This document shows positions 44,145 to 53,853 of a stretch of 64,000 bases of DNA, in pieces. The position numbers and the translations under genes are program-made. The notes beneath the pieces were generated by a model, which saw nothing but the letters and a program-made list of their open reading frames with translations, searched no databases and was not told the DNA's origin. The DNA comes from Hyphomicrobium_A sp963776675 (GTDB lineage: Bacteria > Pseudomonadota > Alphaproteobacteria > Rhizobiales > Hyphomicrobiaceae), in contig CAVZNR010000060.1 of assembly GCA_963776675.1 (NCBI GenBank), positions 11,416 to 75,415 of the forward strand, read 5' to 3'. The first letter of the stretch is position 1. Each line of letters starts with the position of its first letter.

Positions 44145-44178
44145 AACCGGTCCGGTTTCTCCGGGCCGGTTTCTTTTT
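44145..44178 (+). terminator. Rho-independent terminator in the thiD-MFS gap
   Basis: AACCGGTCCGG (44145-44155), loop TTTCT, CCGGGCCGGTT (44161-44171), then TCTTTTTG: an 11-bp stem with one G-U pair. It may end the thiD transcript or a short RNA. The 337-base gap (43959-44295) also holds an A8 run at 44051-44058 and a small perfect hairpin ACGATGC-GCTT-GCATCGT at 44067-44084. I see no protein gene there. Confidence 0.75.
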
Positions 44179-44295
44179 GTGCCATCGTCTGCCGCGCAAG
44201 GGGCGGCTCCATTTTACCAATCGTTGCGTCGTCGCGGTGCAGGAGAGTTTGCGGCAGCGCGATGCTGTCCGGCATGTTTGGCGCGGAGACACGTG

Positions 44296-45555
44296 ATGCC
44301 CGTGCTCTTGGGACGTTGGTCTGGCGGCGCTGGGTTCCAATCGCTCGGCGTCCGGGTCGCGCTGTTCTTCTCGGCCCTCTTCCTCGCCAATGGCGTGGTC
44401 CTTCCCTACTTCCCGGTCTGGCTGCATGCCAAAGGGCTTTCACCCGTCGAGATCTCCACGATCACGGCGGCGCCCTTGTTCTTGCGCGTGGTGTTCACGC
44501 CCGCAATCGGCCTGCTCGCCGACCGTCTCGCCAACTATCGTTTGGTCATCGTCGCGCTGGCCTGGAGCGCGCTGGGGCTGGCGGCCGTCCTGACGATGCT
44601 GTTCGGCTACTGGCCGATCCTCGCCGTCGGCGTGGCGTTCCTGCTGTCCCTCGGCACCATGGTGCCGCTGATCGAGACGCTGGCCGTTGCCGGCGTGCGC
44701 ACGGCCGGCCTCGACTACGGCCGCGTGCGCCTGTGGGGCTCGATCACCTTCATCGTCGCCAACTTCGTCGGCGGCGTGCTGATCGAGGCGCTAGGGGGCA
44801 GCTTCGGTATCTGGCTGATCGCGTCGGCCGCCGCCCTCGTCGTCGGGGCCGCGCATCTGCTTCCCCGGCCTGAGCGCGATCTCGAATCCGCGCGCCCGGC
44901 ACGCGCCCACTGGCACGTGTCGCTGCCTGTGCGGCTGGTGCGCTCGCCGCCCTTCGTGCTGTTTCTCATCGCCATGGGCTGCGTCCACGGCGCCCACGCC
45001 ACCTTCTACACCTTCGGCGCTCTGCTCTGGCAGGCGCAGGGGCTTTCAGCCGCGTGGATCGGTGCGCTCTGGGGCATCGGCGTAACCGCCGAGGTGATCC
45101 TGTTCGCGTTCTCTGCGCCGGTCGTGCGTCGCTTCAGTCCGGTCCAGCTGATCGTGGCGGGTGCGGCGGCCTCCGTGCTCCGCTGGAGCATCATGGGCCT
45201 CGATCCGCCGCTTGCCCTGCTCGTACCCTTGCAGGCACTGCACGCGCTGACCTACGGCGCGGCACACCTGGGCGCCATCCTCTTCATCACCCGCGCGGTG
45301 CCGAGCCAAGGAATGGGCAGTGCACAGGCGTTCTACTCCGTCATGGCCGGGGGCATCGTCCTGGGGCTGGTCGGGCTCGCGTCGGGAGCGCTCTACGAGC
45401 GCCTGGGGGGCGCGGTCTATTTCCTGCCCGCCATCGTCTCGCTGCTCGGCTTGGGGGCCGGCGTCCTGTTGCTCAGGCGCTGGGACGGCAAATACCTGTG
45501 GCCCGAGCAGCCAGGCGCGACCGCTAGCCCCAAAGCTCCGGCGCCGGCGGGCTGA
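44296..45555 (+). CDS. Major facilitator superfamily transporter
   Basis: A 419-residue protein with about 12 membrane segments, of the MFS_1-like/3-phenylpropionate permease type. The first segment, starting around VRVALFFSALFLANGVVLPYFPVWL, and the loop PAIGLLADRLANYR (the family's G-x3-D-R motif) are visible, followed by GRVRLWGSITFIVANFVGG. The substrate cannot be deduced. The start is taken at the ATG at 44296, where the soluble N-terminus begins; upstream codons to 44179 overlap the terminator. Its 3' end overlaps dgcA on the other strand by 32 bases. Confidence 0.85.
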   Translation: MPVLLGRWSGGAGFQSLGVRVALFFSALFLANGVVLPYFPVWLHAKGLSPVEISTITAAPLFLRVVFTPAIGLLADRLANYRLVIVALAWSALGLAAVLTMLFGYWPILAVGVAFLLSLGTMVPLIETLAVAGVRTAGLDYGRVRLWGSITFIVANFVGGVLIEALGGSFGIWLIASAAALVVGAAHLLPRPERDLESARPARAHWHVSLPVRLVRSPPFVLFLIAMGCVHGAHATFYTFGALLWQAQGLSAAWIGALWGIGVTAEVILFAFSAPVVRRFSPVQLIVAGAAASVLRWSIMGLDPPLALLVPLQALHALTYGAAHLGAILFITRAVPSQGMGSAQAFYSVMAGGIVLGLVGLASGALYERLGGAVYFLPAIVSLLGLGAGVLLLRRWDGKYLWPEQPGATASPKAPAPAG

Positions 45556-46507
45556 TCAGACCGTTCTCGATTACGAGGCCGGGGATGCGGTCGCGCGCCA
45601 GCAGCAGCGGTCCGTCGAGATCCACCCACTCGGCGCCCTGAGCCACGAGCAGCGCCGGCGCCGCGGCCAGCGACGTGGCGACCATCGAGCCGACCATGAT
45701 GCGCAACTGCGCGGCGCGGGCCGCCTTGGCTATGGCGAGCGCTTCCGTCAGGCCGCCGGCCTTGTCGAGCTTGATATTGACCGCGTCGTACTTGCCGACG
45801 AGGCCGGCGAGGTCGGCGCGCGTGTGGACGCTCTCGTCGGCGCATACGGGAATTGCCCGCGCGGTGTGCGCCAGGGCGTCGTCGGCGTCGGCCGGCAGCG
45901 GCTGCTCGATGAGCTCCACGCCTGCCGCCGCCGCGGCGGCGAGAAACGGTGCGAGCATGGCGGGCGTCCACGCCTCGTTGGCGTCGGCGATGAGCCGCGC
46001 GTCGGGGCGCACGGCGCGCACGGCGGCAAGGCGCTCGGGGTCGCCTTCGCCTCCCAATTTGAGCTTGAGCAGGTTGAGATGCGGGACAGCCTTGGCCGCG
46101 GCGGCCATGGCGTCAGGGGTCCCCAGGCTCAGGGTGTAGGCCGTGCGCACGGGGCGTAGCTCGGGCAGCCCGGCAAGGGTCCAGGCCCGCTCTTGCGCCT
46201 GCTTGGCCTCGAGATCCCAGAGCGCGCAGTCGAGGGCGTTGCGGGCAGCACCCGCAGGCAGCAGGTCCGGCAGGAGCACTCGGTCGACGGGGCCCTCTAT
46301 CGCGCGCAGCGCCGCCAGGGCGCCGTCGACGCTCTCCTGATAGCGGGAGTAGGGGACGGCCTCGCCGCGTCCGCTGTGGCGTCCGTCGGTCACGCGCACG
46401 AGGACGACGTGGGCTTGCGTCTTGGCGCCGCGTGCGATGACGAACGGTTGCGCCAGCGGCCAATGCTCGCTCGTTGCCTCGACGATCCGCGCGTCACCAT
46501 GGGGCAT
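45524..46507 (-). CDS. dgcA: L-Ala-D/L-Glu epimerase (dipeptide epimerase)
   Basis: An enolase-superfamily enzyme that epimerises L-Ala-D-Glu from recycled peptidoglycan to L-Ala-L-Glu. The 327-residue product has the KxK general base (LLKLKLGG, Lys148/Lys150), the metal ligands Asp175 (ADANEAW), Glu201 (LIEQPLP) and Asp224 (CADESVHT), and the second-face Lys near 246 (NIKLDKAGG). Other muconate-lactonising-type functions are possible, but the CADESVHT form and length fit dipeptide epimerases. The start lies nine bases after the coiled-coil gene's stop, in the same direction. Confidence 0.88.
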   Translation of the reverse strand: MPHGDARIVEATSEHWPLAQPFVIARGAKTQAHVVLVRVTDGRHSGRGEAVPYSRYQESVDGALAALRAIEGPVDRVLLPDLLPAGAARNALDCALWDLEAKQAQERAWTLAGLPELRPVRTAYTLSLGTPDAMAAAAKAVPHLNLLKLKLGGEGDPERLAAVRAVRPDARLIADANEAWTPAMLAPFLAAAAAAGVELIEQPLPADADDALAHTARAIPVCADESVHTRADLAGLVGKYDAVNIKLDKAGGLTEALAIAKAARAAQLRIMVGSMVATSLAAAPALLVAQGAEWVDLDGPLLLARDRIPGLVIENGLISPPAPELWG

Positions 46508-46516
46508 GGCGCGGCG

Positions 46517-49298
46517 CTAGGTGAGGCGGCCGGCGGCGTGTGCCAGGAACAGATATACGCGGCCCGCATCCGAGACGAGCTGGCTTTGCGTGAGACGGCC
46601 AGAGGGGTCGCGGAGGTCGGACTCGGATACGGCCCGCTCGAAGTCGGCCAGATAGCGGGAGATTGCGCGCGACAGGTCGACGTCGGTACGGCAGCGCTGG
46701 TTCACCTCGTCGAATATGTGGCGCCCCCGGTCCGAATAGATGCTGCGCACCATCACGCCGCGCTGGCCAGCGCGTAGCCGCGACCACACGGCCGAAGCCG
46801 TCGCAGGGTCGAGCGCACGCGCGATCGCCTCCAAATCCAGATTGAAAGCCGTGCGTCCTTGCGCGCCTCCTCCTCCCGCGTGCGACGGCCCGCCATCCTC
46901 GTCCAGGGAGGCGCGGGCCAGCAGGTCGCCAAGCGACCAGCCTTCGCGGCTGTCGGACGCAGCGCGGCCGGACGCAGGACGCTGCTGCTTGCGCTGCCGG
47001 TTGCCCAGCTCCTGCTCGATCGTCGAGGAGAGCGAGGACAGCGAGCGCGGCGGCTCTGCCGCGGCAGCCATGCCGGACGCGTGCGGCGGCAGCGACGGGT
47101 TGCCTTCGGGAAGCTGCACGTCGCGCTGCACGGCGGCGCGCGAGGTCAGCGCCGAGAGCTGGTCCAGCGCCTTGATCTGATCCTGCAGCGCGCGGCGCAT
47201 GCTGGCGGAGCTTTCCTGAGCCGCCACGGGCAGCTGCTCCAGTTGCGCGCGCAGACGATCCTGCTCGGCGGCGATCTCGGCGGCGGCGCGCGACGCTTCG
47301 CGGCGCATGTCTTCGGAGGTGGAGGTGAAACGATCGGTCAGCGAGCCGAGCTCGGAGGTCATGGTGCTTCCCACCGAGGAAAGACGATTGCGCAGATCCT
47401 CGAGCGTGCGCTCGCTCTCCGCCGCGGTGTGCTGGCGCAGGCGGTCCAGCTCGTCGCGCGCGCGCGCCTCGGCCTCGGCCACGTTGCTGTCGATGTTGCT
47501 GGAGTAGCCCTCGACAAAATGGGCAAACTCGTCGGCCTTGCCCGACAACCGGTCCAGCGTGCGCGCCAGATCCGCGTGGCGCGTCTGCAAGGTCTCGTCG
47601 ATCTTGAAGTTGGCCGATTCGAGCGCGTCGGCAGCGCTCAGGATGGCCTGGCCCTGGTTCTCGAAGCGGCCGGTAATGCCCGAGATCTGGCCGAGCAGGT
47701 TGTGCGAGATGCCCTTGAGCATGTCGGACTGACCGGCGAGGCCTTCCATCGCCTTGATCGACTGGCGCGTGATGTTCTCGCTGGCGCGGCGCACGGAATT
47801 GATGCCGTGCATGAGCGTCTCGTCGAGGTCGGTCGCCTGCCTGCCGATGGTTCCGCTGAAGCGCACGGCATGCTCGTCGAGGGCCTGGGTGAGCGCCTGC
47901 GTCTTCTCCACGACGGCGTGATCGATCGCGGCCGTCGAGCGCATGATCGAATTCGTCGAACAGGCGCAGCCGCTCGGCAAACGCGTCGTCCAGTGACTTG
48001 GTGCGCTCGATCAACTGATGGTCGAGATCCTGCGCGCGATTGGCGAGTGCGGTATCGAGCGCGCGCGCATACTCCTCGAAGACGGCCTGCAACGCCTCGG
48101 TGCGGTCGCTGAAGGACGTGTCGAGCCTGTGGAGCTGACCGTCGAGAGTTGTCTCCAGCTGATCGGCGCGGCTGCCGAGCGCAGTGGCGAGACCGGCCGT
48201 ATACGTTTCGAGCAGGCCCTGCAGCTGGTCGGTGCGTCCGCCGACCGCCGTCTCCAGGTTCTGCACGCTGGAGGCAAGCGAGGTCTCGAGCGACGTGAGG
48301 TTATCGCTCGCGCCATCGATGACCTTGGCGAGCTTAAGCTGCTGATCGCCCAGCTTATCGATCAGCGCCGGGATCTCGCCGCCGAGGCGATGCAGGCTGT
48401 CGTAGACGCGGTCCGACGTATTGACGAGAGCGTGGCGCTCTCCGGACAGCTCCTGAATGAGACCCCGCACCTTGCGCTCGTTCTCCTCGTAGGAGCGTTC
48501 GAGCAGCGTCACCTCGTTATGCACCAGCGCCTCGAGCTCGCCCGCGCGTCCGAGCGCGCGCGAGATGGCGTCGTTCATGAAGCCCACCTGGCGGCGTACC
48601 GCCTGGCCAAGCGAGGCGATCTGCTGCTCGGCGACGCGGTCGGGCTCTGCCAGCCGGATCGCCACCTCGGTCATGGTGGACGACCTCAAGCGCAGCTCCT
48701 CGGCGCGCCAGGACAAAAGCGCGAGCAGCCACAACACTGCGACGGGCACCACGATGGAGGTCACGGTGAGAAAGGTGGTGGGACGCGACACCAGGTCGAA
48801 CCAGCCTTGCAGCGGCGCCTCCGACCCCAGCATTACCATGCCGAAGGCCGCCCCGATGGCGCACCAGACGACGCTGCCGATGGCGGCGTACTTGAAGACG
48901 GCGTTGGAGGGCTTTTGCTGAAGCGCGAAGATCAGGCCGCCGATGCTGGGGCCGTCGTCGTTAGCGGCGATGCGGTTGCGCGAGGGGCCGGCCGGCCGGC
49001 GTCGCGCCACGCGCCGACGCGGGGTCTCGACCTCGCCGTCACCTTCGTCGAGATCGACTGGATCAGGCTCCGGCTCCGGCTCGGGCTCTGGTTCCGGCGC
49101 CCGCAGCACGCTGGTCGCGACATCGGGAATCCGGGGTGGCCGCAATGGCGGCGGGCGCTGGTCCGAAGCGGTTTCGGGGGTGATCTCGCGCGCGGTCAAA
49201 TCGACGGGCGGGGCGCCGTCTGGCATCGACAAGGAGGGCTCGTTCTTACGTCCAGCGTCGTGGGCGCTGAGCGGAAAATTCTTGCTGTCTTGAGCCAT
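46517..49298 (-). CDS. Large membrane-anchored coiled-coil protein, with a single-base frameshift near 47951
   Basis: The product has a disordered N-terminus (residues 1-130) with an EPEPEPEPEP run near residue 70. Two membrane segments follow (about 136-157 and 175-197). About 600 residues of coiled coil follow, with repeats of the type LQGLLETYTAGLATALGSRADQ. The C-terminal domain starts around LGDLLARASLDEDGG and has REGWSLGDLL and RQRYLAD-like stretches. Near 47951 the frame breaks after ERLRLFDE; removing one T from the GAATTC stretch joins it to SIMRSTAAIDHAVVEKTQ and gives about 926 residues. Such proteins are often labelled kinesin- or apolipoprotein-like; their role is unknown, perhaps envelope or polarity scaffolding. 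Confidence 0.75.
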
Positions 49299-49650
49299 TC
49301 TTTGCTGCGTCCCATGGAAGCCGCTCTCAAGCGAACTTCCGCCCACCCCTCACGAGCACGCGACCTGCAGGTAAGCTCACACACCGCCGACACCGTCCGC
49401 GACCCCTTGGCGAGGTCGGTTTGGAGCACACGCTGCCAGAAGTGCAAATCCACCCGTCCCTCAATGATTTGGCCGGAATTTGGGGCAAAAGCAAGGTTCG
49501 GCGGGGGGAGTCTGTCGAAGGTTAATGCTCAAGTTGAGAAACAGCGGTTTACGCCCGTTTATTAGCTGTGTGTGAGGCTCCCCATCCCCGTCCGTGCGCT
49601 TGACACCCAAGGGCGAAGTCGGCGCGGACTCGATATGGGATTCGTCGCAC
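49299..49650. other. Intergenic region between coiled-coil and Hpt genes
   Basis: About 350 bases that must contain divergent promoters. I see no ORF, RNA gene, hairpin terminator or recognisable operator; composition drops in GC toward 49480-49570. Confidence 0.4.
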
Positions 49651-50034
49651 ATGCGTACTGCTGCCAAGCCCCTGACCGACGCCAAGGTCACCCCCGATGT
49701 TGCCGGTGCGATCGATCTGCAGCACCTGCGTCGCTACACGCTCGGGGATGCCCGGCTCGAGCTCGAGATCCTGGGGCTATTCATCGGGCAGGCGCCGGCG
49801 ACTGTCGATGCCCTGAAGCAGGCGCAGACGAACAAGGAGTGGGTGACAGCGGCGCACACGCTCAAGGGATCGGCACGCGCCGTCGGCGCCTGGCGGTTGG
49901 CCAAGCTCGCCGAGCAGGCCGAGCGTCTGGGTGGTCCGAATGATCGCGCCGCATGTGATTCGGTCGTGTCCCAACTCGAGGAAGCCGCCGCCGAGGCCCG
50001 GGCACACATCGTCGCACTGGCCTCGCCGCGCTAG
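49651..50034 (+). CDS. Hpt domain (histidine phosphotransfer) protein
   Basis: A 127-residue four-helix Hpt protein that would carry phosphate between response-regulator receivers. The phosphorylated His is His69 in AAHTLKGSARAVGAW, the standard HxLKGS motif. It has no kinase or receiver domain of its own and none is encoded beside it. An in-frame GTG at 49594 would add 19 residues. In alphaproteobacteria the well-known Hpt protein is ChpT, but this one is much shorter and unlike it. It diverges from the coiled-coil gene. Confidence 0.85.
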   Translation: MRTAAKPLTDAKVTPDVAGAIDLQHLRRYTLGDARLELEILGLFIGQAPATVDALKQAQTNKEWVTAAHTLKGSARAVGAWRLAKLAEQAERLGGPNDRAACDSVVSQLEEAAAEARAHIVALASPR

Positions 50035-50207
50035 GATTCGTCCTCGAAGCTGGGCCGTTCTGGCCTCCGACCCATCGCCAAACCTCGGCCAGCCCTTGAA
50101 TTCGGCGGCCCCTCCGACTATTGCTGCGGCGTTCTACGGCCTCGGCGGGCCGGCCCTGGCGCACGGCGTGCGCTTCCTCCCCAGTCCAACGGAGCCCGGC
50201 ACGAGGT

Positions 50208-50528
50208 ATGGTCAAGATCACCTTCATTCAGCCTGACGACAGCGAGCAGGTGGTCGAGACGGAGCCGAGCATGACGCTCATGGAGGCGGCCAAGCTCAAC
50301 AACGTGCCCGGCATCGAGGCCGAGTGCGGCGGCGCCTGCGCCTGCGCGACGTGTCACGTGTACGTGGATGAGGCCTGGCGCGATAAAACAGGGACTCCTT
50401 CGCAGATGGAGGAGGACATGCTGGACTTCGCTTTCGACGTGCGCGAGACGAGCCGGCTGAGCTGTCAAATCAAGCTGACGCCGGAGCTCGACGGCCTCAA
50501 GGTCCGCGTCCCGGCCAAGCAGTTCTAA
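50208..50528 (+). CDS. 2Fe-2S ferredoxin, adrenodoxin type
   Basis: A 106-residue electron carrier. Cluster ligands are Cys40, Cys46 and Cys49 (ECGGACACATCHVYV) and Cys86 (RLSCQIKL), the C-x5-C-x2-C...C pattern of vertebrate-type/ISC ferredoxins. It lies 22 bases before a ferredoxin-NADP reductase gene, so the two probably form an electron chain from NADPH to an unknown acceptor (P450, oxygenase or Fe-S assembly). Not next to isc genes, so I leave the symbol open. Confidence 0.93.
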   Translation: MVKITFIQPDDSEQVVETEPSMTLMEAAKLNNVPGIEAECGGACACATCHVYVDEAWRDKTGTPSQMEEDMLDFAFDVRETSRLSCQIKLTPELDGLKVRVPAKQF

Positions 50529-50550
50529 AGTCCGTAGGAAGGGGAAACGT

Positions 50551-51609
50551 ATGAGCTCCGAAGCGCTCTCCGGGTCGAACGGTAGCGCCTCTACCATCGA
50601 GACCGATGCGCTGATCATCGGCGCGGGCCCGGTCGGGCTCTTTGCGGTGTTCGAGTTGGGCCTCGTTGACGTCAAGGCGCACGTCATCGACATCCTCGAC
50701 AAGCTCGGCGGTCAGTGTGCCGAGCTTTATCCCGACAAGCCGATCTACGACATTCCCGGACTGCCCATCGTGACCGGGCAGGGGCTGACCAACAGTCTGA
50801 TGGAGCAGATCAAGCCGTTCGGCGCAACGTTCCATCTGGGCGAGCAGGTGGAAGAGCTCGAGCGGCTCCCCGATCAGAAGTTCCGCGTCAAGACCGATCG
50901 CGGCAAGGTCTTCGAGTGCAAGATCGTCATCATCGCTGCCGGTGGCGGCTCGTTCACGCCGAAGCGTCCGCCGCTTGCCGGTATCGAAGCCTACGAGGGC
51001 ACGTCGGTGTTCTACGCGGTGCGTCGGATGGACGACTTCCGCGACAAGGACGTGCTGATCGTCGGCGGCGGCGATTCCGCACTCGATTGGACGCTGAGCC
51101 TGCAGCCTCTCGCCAAGAGCCTCACGCTGCTGCATCGGCGCGATGAGTTCCGCGGGGCCCCGCACTCGGTCGAAAAAATGCGCGCCCTGGTTGCCGACGG
51201 CAAAATGGCCCTGCGCATTGGTCAGGTGACGCACCTGCACGGCGCCGACAGTCAGCTGGAGGCCGTCACGTTGAAGACGAAGGAGGGCGAGGACCGGATG
51301 GCCGTGGAGGTCATGCTGCCCTTTTTCGGCCTGACGATGAAGCTTGGGCCACTGGCCAACTGGGGCCTACAACTCCAGGACAACCTGATCCCCGTCGACA
51401 CCGAGAAGTTCGAGACGAGCGAGAAGGGCATCTTCGCCGTCGGCGACATCAACACCTATCCGGGCAAGCTGAAGCTCATTCTGTCCGGCTTCCACGAGGC
51501 GGCGCTGATGGCCCAGCAGGCCCACAAGTATGTGTACCCGGGCAAGAAGCTGATGTTCCAGTACACGACGTCGTCTTCGAGCCTGCAAAAGAAGCTCGGC
51601 GTCAGCTAG
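50551..51609 (+). CDS. Ferredoxin--NADP(+) reductase, thioredoxin-reductase-like type
   Basis: A 352-residue FAD enzyme of the bacterial TrxR-like FNR type (as in Rhodopseudomonas and Bacillus). The FAD-binding motif IIGAGPVGLFAVFELGL is near residue 20, LDKLGGQCAELYPDKPIYDIPG follows near residue 50, and the NADPH fold VLIVGGGDSALDWTLSL is near residue 172. There is no CxxC redox pair, which excludes thioredoxin reductase. GIFAVGDINTYPGKLKLILSGFHEAA is the second FAD signature. The C-terminal extension (FQYTTSSSSLQKKLG) is typical of the type. Confidence 0.93.
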   Translation: MSSEALSGSNGSASTIETDALIIGAGPVGLFAVFELGLVDVKAHVIDILDKLGGQCAELYPDKPIYDIPGLPIVTGQGLTNSLMEQIKPFGATFHLGEQVEELERLPDQKFRVKTDRGKVFECKIVIIAAGGGSFTPKRPPLAGIEAYEGTSVFYAVRRMDDFRDKDVLIVGGGDSALDWTLSLQPLAKSLTLLHRRDEFRGAPHSVEKMRALVADGKMALRIGQVTHLHGADSQLEAVTLKTKEGEDRMAVEVMLPFFGLTMKLGPLANWGLQLQDNLIPVDTEKFETSEKGIFAVGDINTYPGKLKLILSGFHEAALMAQQAHKYVYPGKKLMFQYTTSSSSLQKKLGVS

Positions 51610-51631
51610 AGCGCCTGCATCAGACGCAGCC

Positions 51632-52857
51632 TCACGCCATGCGCGCCGCGAGCGCGCGCCGCATCGACATGGGCAGGGCGCCGAGCGCGGCCTTGATGGC
51701 GGGGCGCGCGAGGCCGAGATAGACGCGGGCAAACAGCAAGCCTTTGCGCGAAACAGGCAACGCCCAATCCGTGACGCCGGTTACCGCATCGGACCAGTCG
51801 ATCTTGTAGCCGTCGGCGGGGGCCAGAAGATCGAAGACGCGGCAGGTGCCGTCGAAGGCATTGGCGAACGTGTCCTCCAGCAGCAGCACCCCGGCGCCCG
51901 CCTTCTCGTACTTCAGATTGAAGACGATGACGTGCATGACCGTGCGGTCCTTGCACCGGATCGCAATCTCGACTGCGGCAGCGGTACCCTCCGAGGTGAG
52001 GGCGGAAACCTGACAGCCGACGGGGTGGGACGCTGCCTCGGCGATATCGGCAAAGAACGCTGCCATGCGCGGGTCGGCGAGCGCCGGCGACACCAGACCG
52101 CGATCCTTCAGCCAGTCGCGCTTCAACGCCAGCGCCAGTGTGGCAAGCTCACGAGCCCGCGCGCCCTCTTGGTGGCGCTCGATCGCCATGGGCCCGCGCT
52201 CCTCGAGACGGCGTGCAAGCCGACGCCGGTTGCGCCGTGAGCGCGGCGAGTAGCGCTGCTCGTAGGCGGCGAAGTCCTTGGCGCTTGCAAGATCGAGATA
52301 AGGCGCCTCGAGGCGCTGGGTCGGAAGTGCGTTCGCTTGCGCGAGAAACGGAGCGATCGCCGCATCGTCGCGCACCTTGCGCAGCCGCGCGACATCGGGA
52401 GCAAGCTCGGTGACGACGAAGCGCCACGCTGCAGCCAGAAGGGGCACCGCGTCAACGCCCTGATCCAAGAGGACGTCGCCGTACTGGCTGACGGGCTCTC
52501 CCATCCATGCGAGCTGGGTGAGGCCGGAGCTGCGCTCCTTGACCATCGCCCAGATCATGACGAGCCGGCCCGCCTGGCGCGCCGTCACGACGGCGAGCGA
52601 GATGGCGGCCTCGTTGCGCGACGGCTTGGGCAGGTAGTGATTGCACCAGTTCCAGTTCCAGTTGAACGTCTGGAACACTTGGTTCCCGCGGCCGGCGCGC
52701 GCGAAAAGGTCGTTCCACTCCGTCTCCAGCGCATCGAAAGCGGCGCGCGTATCGACCAACTCGAACGTGTACGCGGCGACATGCCGGGGTCGCCCTGCAC
52801 GGGCCGTCGCTCGTTGCGGGCGCCGGGATCGGCTTGGGACATTGCGGGGAACGCCAT
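51632..52857 (-). CDS. FemAB/GNAT-like acyltransferase (BcsL/CelD type), probable frameshift near its N-terminus
   Basis: From about 52760 downward the frame encodes YTFELVDTRAAFDALETEWNDLF, QTFNWNWNWCNHYLP, a GNAT-like core and GTCRVFDLLAPADGYKIDWSDAV, as in the BcsL/CelD-type acetyltransferases linked to cellulose or exopolysaccharide. This frame has no ATG or GTG near the N-terminus; its next one, 52978, overlaps the neighbouring gene. A good ATG at 52857 (MAFPAMSQADPGARNERRP) lies in an adjacent frame, so one base is probably missing near 52780. The full protein would have about 408 residues. Exact substrate unknown. Confidence 0.72.
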
Positions 52858-52920
52858 GAAATCTCCGGTTTGGCGGCGGGCTTTGTCCCGATGTGGAAGG
52901 TCGGCGGGCGCTGGAGACGC

Positions 52921-53283
52921 TCAGATGACGGCGATCTCCAGGAGGCTCAAGCACACCAGCACCACGACAAGCGCCCACACCGCGACCCGACCGCGCGCCG
53001 AAGAGGGACCAGCCTCCAGCGCCAGTGAGCCGCCCAGGATTGAAACCGCAGAAAAGTTAACAATGACGCAGCCAGAAAGGCCAAGGCCCTGCGAGCCGGG
53101 CCCGCGTCCCTCGAGATAAAGCGCGATTGCCAGTCCAATCAGGACGGCGCCGAGCAGGCGCGGCCAGAAGCCGCTGTCGGTGCGGGGCAGCCCGAAAAGC
53201 TTAATGATGCTGAGCGGCGCCAGCACGAGCGCGAGCCCGCCGGCAAGCTTCAACAGAATCTCGACTGTAAGGAGTTGCTGCAC
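52921..53283 (-). CDS. Hypothetical small inner-membrane protein
   Basis: A 120-residue protein with about four hydrophobic segments: LLKLAGGLALVLAPLSIIKLFG, FWPRLLGAVLIGLAIALYLE, SGCVIVNFSAVSILGGSLAL and VAVWALVVVLVCLSLLEIAVI. There are few charged residues between them. No family recognised. It is encoded between the acyltransferase and a lipoprotein gene on the same strand. Confidence 0.65.
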   Translation of the reverse strand: MQQLLTVEILLKLAGGLALVLAPLSIIKLFGLPRTDSGFWPRLLGAVLIGLAIALYLEGRGPGSQGLGLSGCVIVNFSAVSILGGSLALEAGPSSARGRVAVWALVVVLVCLSLLEIAVI

Positions 53284-53334
53284 GCGATTGGCAACGCTGG
53301 GACTGTTATCGCGCTGCGTCCGGCGCGCGTGCCG

Positions 53335-53853
53335 TTAGATATTGCTGTTGTCCGTGGGAAGCCTCGGACTGAAGCCCTGATCGTCGGAACCGCCGCTGCC
53401 CCAGCCGGAGAACATACCTTCCTCTTCCTGCTTCTTAGGAAGTGCCGACGGCGTGTAGTCGCCGGCGAGGTGGCGCGCGAGGTCGGCTTTAATGGTCTTC
53501 GTCTTGGCCGCGGAGCAGTAGTCCGACTGGCCCGCTACGGCCTTGGCGACGCCATTGAAGGAGAGGTCGTAGGCCTTCTCGATCTGGCTGATATCGGCGG
53601 TCGCCGACAGCGTGCGCTCGTAGGCGAGATAGTTCGTCTTGAGCTTGGCCGGGTCGAAGTTAAAGCCGCACTTGATCGCCCGCGCGGAGACGGTTGCGAC
53701 CTGGAACGCGCGCATGGAAGGATCATTGACCGGTGTGGTCGGCGCCGGCTTGTCCTCGGATCCGAACAGAGATCCGGTGGTAATGCCGGAGGCGCCGGAG
53801 CAGCCAGCGAGCGTCATCGCCAAAAGCATGACCGTCGACGTTGCGGCTTTCAT
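53335..53853 (-). CDS. Hypothetical lipoprotein
   Basis: A 172-residue product with lipoprotein signal MKAATSTVMLLAMTLAGC (Cys18 in lipobox LAGC). The mature domain holds two further Cys (KCGFNFDP and QSDYCSAA), which could pair. A helical middle part (TNYLAYERTLSATADISQIEKAYD) is followed by a disordered, Gly/Ser-rich C-terminus. Function unknown. An upstream frame extension to 53946 lacks a signal peptide. Confidence 0.72.
   Translation of the reverse strand: MKAATSTVMLLAMTLAGCSGASGITTGSLFGSEDKPAPTTPVNDPSMRAFQVATVSARAIKCGFNFDPAKLKTNYLAYERTLSATADISQIEKAYDLSFNGVAKAVAGQSDYCSAAKTKTIKADLARHLAGDYTPSALPKKQEEEGMFSGWGSGGSDDQGFSPRLPTDNSNI

Noticed and set aside
48018..49565. 515-codon plus-strand frame over the coiled-coil gene
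   Set aside because: Antisense shadow of the repetitive coiled-coil region; no independent motifs or start signals.
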